From NCBI GenBank assembly GCA_013368315.1, contig JAACJM010000061.1:310001-374000 (forward strand): 64,000 bases of DNA. Direction: 5' to 3'. This document shows, piece by piece, positions 9,716 to 19,510 of this stretch; position 1 is the first letter of the stretch; the number at the start of each line of letters is the position of its first letter. This DNA is from Tetrapyrgos nigripes. Lineage: Eukaryota; Basidiomycota; Agaricomycetes; Agaricales; Campanellaceae. The notes below the pieces were generated by a model, which saw nothing but the letters and a program-made list of their open reading frames with translations, made no database searches and had not been told where the DNA came from. The translations under genes and the position numbers were made by a program.

Positions 9716-10522
9716 TAAAACCCTCATTTTTGGTATTTTTAGTGCAGCATGCACCTCACTCAATCACTCACATAGGCTCAATCTCAGCCTGGAGGCTATT
9801 CCTAGCATAGGGAGTGGCAGTGGGGTTAAAGAAGAAGGATGGATTTGGCAGTTACAAAGGTGGTTTTGATCTTGTTTTTTAAATATTCTGTTGCGTATGG
9901 TTTTTGTTAAGTAGAGTTTTGTCTGTATTTGAATATTTCAAGAATTGTCATTTGTTTTCGCCAACATCTTCAATGAACTGATGTCATCTAGTATCCTATG
10001 TATTTGTTTTTCTGATATTCCTTTTTTTAAAATCCGGTTTGTTTTCTTTTCCCTTTTCATATTTGTACTACAGACACACATTCACCAACCACAGACCACA
10101 TCCATTCGTTCTGCCCCACCTGTCTTATTCCTCCCAACATCCAGCCCCCCTTGCCATTTCTGCATTCCCCATCCAGCTCCATTCCCCCAGCTACTTCAAA
10201 AAAATCATAAATCAAAAATAAAGACAGCTTCACCTATGCAAACTAGTGAGCAACCCCTCCCCCCTCCACTTTACATCACATCAGGGTCTGTCAAGAGGGG
10301 GTGGGTTAAGATAACTTCACAGGCTGCCAGGGGGGGGGGGGGGCAAATGAGTGAAGATATAAGGACAAGTGGGGAGGAGTGGGGCGAAATTCTTAGGATA
10401 GAGTGATCTATCTAATTTTTTTAATAAAAATCAATGTACACATGTGTATATTGAAGAAAGAGAAAGCCTGTGTAAAATACTACCTAGATATCTATGTAGG
10501 TACCAGAACTTCTGAGTTAATC
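9716..10522. other. spacer between ankyrin remnant and DUF6535 gene A
   Basis: No supported gene. It repeats part of the cassette's 3' portion (compare 9740-10200 with 8380-8830) and the matching block B spacer. It contains a 14-G run at 10330-10343 and a T-rich tail that would be the 3' UTR region of the minus-strand gene. Confidence 0.5.
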
Positions 10523-13500
10523 CTACTCAGTTGCTCCATGCTCTTGGAGATATTTCACTACCTCTGGTTGATGTTGAATCTGTGCTGCTTTGAGTGCAGA
10601 CCCATATCTCCCTCCCTTTGTATTAACATCCACACTCTTCTCCTCCACAAAATACTTGACAACATCCAACTTTCCCCAATGTGCTGCTGCTTGCAATGCA
10701 AACCCATGTTCCCCTTCCTTTGCATTAACATCTGCCCCCTTCCCCACAAGATACTTGACAAGACCTAAATCCTCAGTTGCTGCTGCTTGCAATGCAAACC
10801 CATATTTCCCCCCCTCTGCATTGACATCTATCCCCTTCTCCACAAGATACATGACAACATCCAACTTCCCACTAGATGCTGCTGCTTGCAATGCAAACCC
10901 ATAATACCCTCCCTTTGCATTAACATCTGCCCCCTTCTCCACAAGATACATGACAACATCCAACTTCCCACTAGATGCTGCTGCTTGCAATGCAAACCCA
11001 TAATACCCTCCCTCTGCATTAACATCTGCCCCATTCTCCACAAAATATTTGACAACATCCAAGTTTCCCCAATATGCTGCTGCTTGCAATGCAAACCCAT
11101 ATTCCCCTCCCTTTGCATTAACATCTGCCTCCTTCTCCACAAGATACTTGACAATATCCATCCTATCTGCTGCTGCTTGCAATGCAAACCCATAATTCCC
11201 TCCCTTTGCATTAACATCTGCCCCCTTCTCCACAAGATACTTGACAATATCCAAATTTCCCTGAAATGCTGCTGCTTGCAATGCAAACCCATATGCCCAT
11301 AACTTCCCACTAGATGCTGCTGCTTGCAATGCAAACCCAAAATACCCTCCCTCTGCATTAACATCAGCCCCATTTTCAACCAAGACCTTGACTATATGGA
11401 AGTATCCATTTCTAGCTGCATCATGAAGTGTATATCTTGGTTCTTGAGGAAGAAATTTAGAAATCTCTGGTATAGCCTTTCTCCAGAGGCTGTAGAGTGA
11501 TGAACAGACTTTGTGATTATCTGTTTCATCTCTCCTCCTCAGTGTATCCCATATGAAGGCTTGAATGGAATTCCAGTCAAGATCCACATAGCATTTCAAA
11601 GCTGGTTGAAAGTAGATTTCCTCCCATGGATGTTGGAGAGTGGTATCATGGAAGACACCATGCACAGCCTGGTGAACCACCTCCTGGATGGAATCATTTG
11701 ATTGCAGAGATTGTAGCCATTTAAGACAATAAGCCAACATAGTGTGATGTTGAGTAGATGAGGGTGATAGTGGTTCAAATATGTAGCTGGGAGGGATAAG
11801 CTGAAGAAACATGGTCTCTGCATGCCTGAGAGACGTGTTTGGAGCAGAGGGCCATTCAGGTGAGGCAAGATTTGAAAGGTGGCTGCCCTGAAAGTGGTAA
11901 TAATATCTTTGCCCATGATAGGTGACTAGTTTCCAAAAATATTGAAGAATGCTGAGAGGGAACATAAGGAGCTGGAGAAGGGAAAATAGTATTGGGACTC
12001 GATATGGGCATTGGATGTGAATGACAGGGATGATGATGCTCCCAAAATACATCAAAAAGGATATCCCAGTGACAGAGACCACAATCCAACAAAGGGATTC
12101 ATGAAGCTCTGAAACATAGACTGAGAGGCCAGCCATGAAGAGGCCAAGGGATGCATGGAGTATGATAGGTAAGAGCCCAATGATCTCAGGAACTTTCCAC
12201 ATTTCAAATCCAAGGTAGCGGAATTGACGAATTTTGGCACACTCCTGAGCATTACCAGTGGGAAGGGAGAGAGTATATGCTTGAAGCCATTGCTTAACAA
12301 GCACAGAGAGAAGAGCTGTAGCCAGGGAGAGGGACAGGGAGGCAAAGAACAGCCCGTTGATCCAAAGATCCTTGGTACTGACATCAGCATTATCCAAATT
12401 AACTAATGTCTTTGGAACAGATTGCTGAGCAGTTGTGTTGCCAGTGGCACGAAGCAGCAGGTTCTGCTCAAGCATAAGACTTGCTGTGATCTTGGTGTAA
12501 TCTGGTTGAAGATTGACAACTGTGGAAATGACAAAAGATGTCACTACAGCAGAAAAGAGTGCTGCCTATTACTTAGGTGAACAAAGTATTCAATATGAAC
12601 CATTTTTTGCACTTACAAAGACAAGTAGAGCATCAAGAGTGTCCCTAAAAACCCTTCAACATCTCATCATCAAAAGTTTCTGCCTCATCGAGGTAAACTT
12701 TCCACACTCGTGCATTCTCCCTTGCCTCTTTGCCAAACTCGTCCTGAGGGTATTTACGAGTATAGTCATAGTCTCGGGTTCCTAAAAAGACAGTTGATTG
12801 GTCAGAGAGTCATAGCATTATCGTAAAGACTCACCAGTGTATGGACTCTGATATTCTGTGATCCCCAATAGCCGGCGAAGGTTTCCCTTCTTCTTCTCAG
12901 TCTCATTGACATGCTGCTGAGCATTTTCCGAGTTGTCAGCTATAGTCATAGTCAATGAAGGCACTCTATCTGATATACTAGTGTTACTCACTGCCTTCAG
13001 TAATCAAAGAAAGAAGTACGTCTAGGCCCTTTGCAATCCGCGCAATGGAATCAGACAGGTTTTCTGGCACTGTGCCACCCTCCGATGCTAGAAAGAAAAA
13101 CCAATATTCATGACAGGACCACCAGGTGAAGACAGTGTGCTACTTACACTTGTCAGTCTCTTGAGAATTTGGTTCACCTGATACACCGGGAGCAGCCTCA
13201 TTCTTGGTGTCTGTGTACATGTGAGAGGTCATTTCTTTCAAAAGTAGGTAATTACTTACTATTGTTTGCCATAGGTTCAGACTTGGAATTTTCTTCCATA
13301 ATGTTATGGACTAACGGAACAGTCAGTATCCAAGTCAGACAAAGAAACAACAGCAGACTCACCTTTGGAATCTGTCCGAGCATCCTGAGCATTTGAGGAA
13401 CGCCGGGTAGCCGTACTGTTTGAATGAACAGAGTGCCCAACGGACTGAGGCAAGGCTGTAGTTCCGACATCTCCGCCAGTATGCTGAATGGCAGATCCCG

Positions 13501-13809
13501 GCTTCACCGGATCACTCGCAGTGCTGGTGGGAACAGATTGGGACGGGTCAGATTTCGGCTCTGCAGTTGCATTCGAGTCAGCGGCGTCATTGGCAAATCT
13601 AGCCAAAAGACAGACTTACCCTTCCCCTTTCCTTTCTCGTTTCCAACCCTATCTCCTGCCGGCGCAGAGGATTTCTCGGAGGATTGACACCGTCCGATGC
13701 CTGCCTGTCCCTTTTCTGCGTCACTTAGGCTATCTCGAGCTTCTTCCGAGGGTTGTGGGATGTTTGGAACGGAGGGGGGGATTTTGCGCTGGGATTGTGG
13801 GTCGTTCAT
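10523..13809 (-). CDS. DUF6535-ankyrin membrane protein, copy A (probably disrupted)
   Basis: Multi-exon minus-strand gene. The ATG at 13809 opens a Ser/Pro-rich exon (MNDPQSQRKIPPSVP). Several short exons follow, then exons 12835-~12940 and 12617-12781, and the main exon 12565-10523 (intron 12566-12616). Exon 12617-12781 and the main exon carry DUF6535: EARENARVWKVYLDEAE, then about four hydrophobic helices (LLVFAALFSAVV; LWINGLFFASLSLSLATALL; EIIGLLPIILHASLGLFMAG; WIVVSVTGISFLMYFGSIII). Ten ankyrin units follow, one truncated, ending EHGATE. Likely a membrane-anchored ankyrin protein; function is unknown. Near 12650 this copy has five A where copies B and C have four, which shifts the frame before the main exon unless an alternative start is used. 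Exon ends are my reading of splice signals. Confidence 0.75.
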
Positions 13810-13980
13810 GGTGCGTGTGATGGTGGTAGTGGTGGTGGTAGTAGAAAGAGTCAATGTGTGTACTGGAAGTATGATACCACAACAGCAATGCGGTGCCAAG
13901 CATGTGAACGCCAAATTTGGAACTCGCCGTTTGTCGCGACTTTCTCGACGTCGTCTTCCACCGAGACAACCCACTCATCA
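13810..13980. promoter_or_regulatory. intergenic head-to-head interval, block A
   Basis: It lies between the start of the minus-strand DUF6535 gene and the start of the plus-strand cassette, with GT-rich microsatellite-like sequence at 13805-13840. The corresponding intervals in blocks B (31913-32220) and C keep short identical stretches (AGTATGATNCCACAAC). A shared promoter is inference. Confidence 0.35.
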
Positions 13981-16160
13981 CTCAAAATTTGATCAGCTTG
14001 TACATGTTCACCTTCTACTCATTCTCTTCCTTTCTCTACTCGTCTGGTCAGGCTGTTCGTTCGCATGCCCGGACACCCACTCCATCCCGTCAGTTCCCTC
14101 GGTGTTTCTTCTAAAACCCGTGCTACCATTCCTTCCTTCCTCAGCCCATACCACGCCAAAGTCTTCCTCCTTTTACCCAAGGCCGTTCATCACACCCAAC
14201 GCTTCTCACCCACATAAACACCAGTTTTGTGTTGACATTGGGCTAGTCAGTCGTCTGAAATCCCTCCCCACCTTCGGCTTGAAGACCGAATCTATTCTCA
14301 AACGCGACGTACCAGGTACCAGGCAGGTTTGACGAATGGGGTCCAAGCGGGTAGTGCGAATGAGAGGACTTCTGTGGGTGCGAGTGATATGGGTTTGGGT
14401 TCTAATCTGCGTGGTGGTAAAGCTACCCTTGGAAGTGAGTGCTCTCATTCGTCTTTTTCGACAATAGACGAATGATACTAACAATTTGTTCTTTTTTTCG
14501 TTTTCTTTCTTCTTTTCTTTCTATGTATCTAGACACTGAAGCAACCTTCATACCCACGTCCACGTCCACGTCAAGACTTGCGAACGTTGGCCGTGTAATC
14601 TCTGAATCATTGTTTTTCTCCCCACTCCCATCTCACACAACGAATCCGACACACCCAACGCGTCCAATGACCTAGACACCCCTCACCCGTTCTCTCTCAT
14701 ACCGCCGTTACCATTTCTTCATACAGTATCCGAGGTAATTGAGGATTCGCAAAAGCCTGGACAGTTCCAAAGGTGGTTTGGCCTCAGAAAGAGCAGGAGC
14801 CGGCGCTGCTGAAGGAAGAGAATGACTCAAAATGCCTTTCCTCGTATCCAAGACACACACTTTCCTGCGTGCCCGTTGCCCTCCACTTCTTCCATCCTTG
14901 ATGCAGATGCACAGCCACTCCAATGACCGTAAACCCAACCCCAACCCCCACCCCCTGCCCTTCTCCTCTGCCTTCACCAAAGAACTCACGCTCACGAAAC
15001 GGGGTTTCTCCGAATCGCAGCCTAAACCGACCGAACGACTCGGAGCGTCTTTTGACTGACGAGGGGAAAGGACAGGTTTGGTGGGTGTAAAGGAGGTTTG
15101 GGACCGGGGATGATAATGTCAAGGCGTTTTCGTCGGTTTTTGGAAGAGGCTAGAGGTGATGGTGAAGAAGGATGTGATGATGAGGGAAAATGTAGTAGTG
15201 GTAGTGGGTGGGTATGAGGGATGATATTGAGATACTCAAGGTGCATTTCCTTTCCTCGTTTTGGTTTCGTTTTCACTGTCGGTTTCATTTTTTCGAGTTC
15301 ATCCTTTTTTGCCTTTTTTCCCTCAAATTTTATTTCATATCGACGACAAACACTTAATAACCACTTCTTTATCCTCTTCTTCGTCCAGACGTCTCGCCCA
15401 ACCCACGCGGATGCTCCCTGACTCCCTCTCCCTATGTCCCTGCCCAACGCTCCCAACTCGATTCCTTTGCCCGCTCCCAAGTCAATACTCAATAGATGTC
15501 TTCACCTCGTTCCTGTGTCGCCCGCTCCAGCACCACCCAAACCTTTTCCCTTGCCCAAGATAGAAAATTGATCGACATGGAGATTTGGAGGGTTGACCAG
15601 AGTGCAGGTGCTGGTACTTCACCGCCTGGGCGTTTCGAAATTTAAGTCTGGATTGATGTCAAGTCCAGACAACGATCAAGTGTCTTGGGCAAATCTTTAC
15701 TCCAAGGCTTCAGGCCCTGACGAAGGGTAATCCTTACACTCTCCTATGCATCTCTGGATCCACTATTCCTTATAATCGTCGTCGTCAAAATCTCGACGTT
15801 TTGACTGTCACACGTGTCACACGTGTCGCATACAAATCCAAACGCTCAACATCATAGGACGCCAACACTGCGCAATTCTCGCCAGACTCACGGTGGTGAT
15901 TGCTGGATACTACTGGATACTCTGGATGGAGCCGGATGGCCTCGAAGCTGCTGGTTTTGAACATATTTCGATGGTTTGGTTTTTTGGATGACGAACCTAC
16001 GATGGCTGCTAGCGCACTCGGTCCATCTGCGTTCGCTTTGAGGCTTTCGGTGAAGCATCCTACATGATGTATTTTGCTTTGTGTGGAGTTGGGTCTTTCT
16101 AGTGCCCTGGTGTTCGGAGATATCACGATTACTATTAGTATGTTTGTTGACTCGGATATC
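13981..16160 (+). other. unrecognised multi-exon cassette, copy 1
   Basis: Copies lie at 19190-21050, 32220-34330 and 57490-59540. The clearest exon (about 14252-14434) reads SEIPPH...TNGVQAGSANER and GASDMGLGSN. It is followed by a 98-nt intron (GTGAGT at 14435, ACTAAC at 14477, TAG at 14532) and an exon starting DTEATF...TSTSTSR. Further on come a segment ending GSGWV (about 15120-15210) and a conserved stretch containing SRRRQ (about 15770). Composition is Ser/Thr/Pro-rich with Gly/Ser patches. No known domain. Stops and frameshifts differ between copies, so this copy may be a pseudogene. Confidence 0.45.
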
Positions 16161-16257
16161 AATCCCAAAAGACTCTTTAAGTACTTGGGACAATGCAGAG
16201 TCCGTTATGGCTTTTCTTTCATTAGGAGTTGTTACTTCAGATGTGTTACAGTGTTAA

Positions 16258-17350
16258 TGACGACTCAAATCCGAGTAGACATCCTCAACCAACCCAGGCT
16301 ATAACACTTGCGCAACCTGTTCTTTGTTATGACTTCCCGCTGCTGTTCCCTTGCTTCCACCTTTCAACTAGCCGAAATCCATCCAGTCGTTCCCAAATCC
16401 TATGTGACAGTGCTCTCGAGGCCTCAGAAAATCCTTGATTTCGAGACGGTTCCAAGTGTGTCAACAGTCAAAGAGGACAAGGTGACACCGTCCAAGGTAC
16501 TGGTGACGAAGCAGCTTCGATTTAGTCTGTGTCTATGGATTAAGAAATGGATAGGACAATGAGAAGAGACTGGGTAATCTAAATAACAGAGACGCATGAG
16601 TACGCGTTGTTACGATTTGTGAGAGTAGACATACGTGACAAGATCCTACTTGGGTCGGTCACGGACTCCATTCCTACACCAACCGTTTGGGATCCAGGGA
16701 TTGAGAGGAGACAGAATGTGAATAGTTCAGCAGACCAGTCACTAATGTGAGAATTGAAGCTTTTGTGGCAGCTACATGCAGGAAATGAGAAAACGACGCT
16801 GCAGTTGCAATCGTCGTTCTCTTGGATGACTGGGCAGTATATAAGTATTATATGTGTGTCAATAAATCAAACAGAGTAGAAAAACTTGAGAAAACGAACT
16901 GGACACGCACCTACTAGCTTAAGTATAAGCATACTGTTTCTGAGTGACTAGATCGGGAGGAAGCGGGGTCTGACTGTGACGGTACGCGCCCATCATCGAC
17001 AAAAGCGTACAAGAGCCGCTTCAAATTACCATAACAAAGTTTCGGAATGTAGAGCACCCGACTACTGCTCTTCTTTGCGCACTGGCTTTCTCGACGTCGT
17101 CTTCCACCGAAACAAACGTCCCCCATCACCACCTACTCATTCTGGTCACTTTCCTCGGTGTACTATCTTCACTGCCAAGTCACTTTGGCTTTTGGCTGCA
17201 CAGTATGGTCAGCCTGGTTACCCACATTGACCCTGTCAGTTCCTAAAGTGTTTCTTCTAAAACCCGTGCCCCGAACACCGTTCCTTCCTTCCTCAGCCCA
17301 TTCCACGCAAAAGCCCTTCTCATTTTGCCCAACACTGTTCGTCACTCCCA
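16258..17350 (+). repeat. direct repeat of about 1.1 kb, copy 1
   Basis: It matches 18349-19510 at high identity; the period is about 2.1 kb. It contains an open stretch (EIHPVVPKSYVTVLSRP, about 16370-16420), a promoter-like part with TATATAAG near 16837, and the 5' end of a cassette with GTCGTCTTCCACCG at about 17095. Short insertions and deletions separate the two copies. Confidence 0.8.
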
Positions 17351-18348
17351 ACGCGATACGATGAGCAAATGGATCACACAATGATACAGAAAGAAATAAG
17401 AAGAAAAGTTGAAGAAAAGCGAATGAGGAAGAAAGGAGATAAATATGATTATGTACCAATTCCATCGATGTCCCGCCTCAATAGGAGCCTCGCCATTTAA
17501 CTTGCATTCCGCAATAGCCTTTTCAACTGTCCTTGGCCTCCCTTTCAAACTTTCATGATTTGTTATTCCCCCTCGCCATAGCCATTGGAATTTGAGCTGA
17601 ACTTTCCCATAATCCTCGTCCCAATTTTCCGTCCCTTCTCCGGTCCAATAACCACTGAGAACTCTCTGACCACTCAATCGTCCTTGAGGTGTCTGATAGT
17701 TCTAGCATGAGTCTCAGACCTCACCCACAGCTCGGATTTCGTTGGATTTGCATTTGAAAGTCCTCGCTTTCAAAAGTGGATTCTAAAAGAGGGTTTGAGC
17801 TGAGATTGGGGTAGCGTTGTCGTCGGAATCCGAGTCCGGTATGGATGACAGTGACCATGACAAATTGATGGCAAAGATGACAATGAGGCTTTAATTACCA
17901 TCTTTGTCTCGGGAAAGGGGAGAGGTTTGGTATAGTAGTCAAAGTTGAATGGTGGGTAATCTAGATAGAGGTGCATAAGTACAAATACGTATTAGATCCA
18001 AAAGAGACATACGATACTAGTAGAGCGGCTGTCAGCACCACACATGAGTCCTACATCTGCTCTGGTCAATCCCAATTTCTATACCCGACTTCAAGCGTGT
18101 GTCTCTGATACCCTCAAGACATCTTTCCCGTGTGCGCTGGGCCATACTGCAGTTGCGTCCGATTTAGAATGAAAGTCAGATACGGAAAAAACAATGTGAA
18201 ATGAGAGCATACAGAAAGAAAGAAAATGGGAGGAAAATCAAATAGATAGTATGCACCAATACTATCAACGTCTCAACATCACCGCCTGAACACCTCAATA
18301 GTTCTGATGTACTTGTGGGCGGGCTCGAGCCAATCTTCAACGGCCCTC
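17351..18348 (-). other. interval with an exon-like minus-strand segment
   Basis: Between the two direct repeats the minus strand has a well-formed open segment from about 17690 to 17465. It contains VLSGYWTGEGTENWDEDYG and AIAECKLNGEAPIEAGHRW and ends at a donor-like GTACATAATC. I do not recognise it. No continuation that would make a gene is visible, so it may be a captured or decayed exon. The rest (17700-18300) shows no feature I can support. Confidence 0.3.
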
Positions 18349-19510
18349 AACCTCTTCTTGGCAACTCAAGTCCGAGTAGACGTCCTCAACCAACCCTTAT
18401 AACACTTGTGCAACCTGTTCTTTGTCGTGACTTCCTGCTTCTGTTCCCTTGCTTCCATCTTTCTACTAGCCGAAATCCATCCAGTTGTTCCCAAATCCTA
18501 TGTGATTTTACTCCCAAGGCCTTAGGGAATCCTTGATTTCGAGAGGGTTCCGAGAGTGTCAACAGTCAAAGAGGACACGAAAGTGACACTGTTGATGTCC
18601 AGGGTACTGGTGACGAAGCAGCTTTGGTCTTGATTTAGACTATGTCCATGGATTCAGAAGAGCCTAGGGAAATGAGAAGAGACTGGGTAACGCAGGGTGC
18701 CATCAATGTTGGTGAGTGAGTAATTTGGATAACAGAGATGCATGAATACGCATTGTTGGATTTGAGGGTTAGGGTTATCATGGATTCCATAAATTCCTAC
18801 ACCAACCATTTTGGATTGAGAGAAGACGGAATGCGAATTGCTCAGCAGACCAGTCACCAGTGTGAGACTTGAAGCTTGAAGCTTTTGTGGCAGCTACATG
18901 CAGAAAATGAGAAAACGACGCTGTAGTTGCAATCGTCGTTCTCTTGGATGACTGGGCAGTATATAAGTATTATATGTGTGTCAATAAATCAAACAGAGTA
19001 GAAAAACTTGAGAAAACGAACTGGACACGCACCTACTAGCTTAAGTATAAGCATACTGTTTCTGAGTGACTAGATCGGGAGGAAGCGGGGTCTGACTGTG
19101 ACGGTACGCGCCCATCATGTCATCATCCACCTCGACGAAAAGCGTACAAGAGCCGCTTCAAATTACCATAACAAAGTTTCGGAATGTAGAGCACCCGACT
19201 ACTGCTCTTCTTTGCGCACTGGCTTTCTCGACGTCGTCTTCCACCAAAACAAACGTCCCCCATCTCCACCTACTCATTCTCTTGCCCACCCTTACGCATC
19301 TGGTCACTTTCCTCGGTGTACTATCTTCACTTTGACGCCGAGTCACTTTGGCTCTTCGCTCGCATATGATGCCTGGCCACTCACTCCATCCCTCGCATTG
19401 ACCTTGTCAGTTCCTTCAGTGTTTCTTCTAAAACCTGTACCCTGAACACCGTTCCTTCCTTCCTCAGACCATTCCACGCAAAAGCCCTTCTCATTTTGCC
19501 CAACACTGTT
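18349..19510 (+). repeat. direct repeat of about 1.1 kb, copy 2
   Basis: Second copy of 16258-17350. It includes the same TATATAAG element (near 18958) and the same stretch ACTGGACACGCACCTACTAG. It leads directly into the cassette at 19190 onward. Confidence 0.8.

Noticed and set aside
10787..11302. Cys-rich repetitive plus-strand ORFs (CCCLQCKP... units), also at 9231, 25602, 28384 and 50757
   Set aside because: They are the antisense of the ankyrin codons; the regular 33-residue period comes from the ankyrin repeat on the minus strand.
10560..11390. Regular direct repeats resembling a CRISPR array
   Set aside because: The period is 99 bp and the units are translated ankyrin repeats; there are no spacers of equal length and the genome is eukaryotic.
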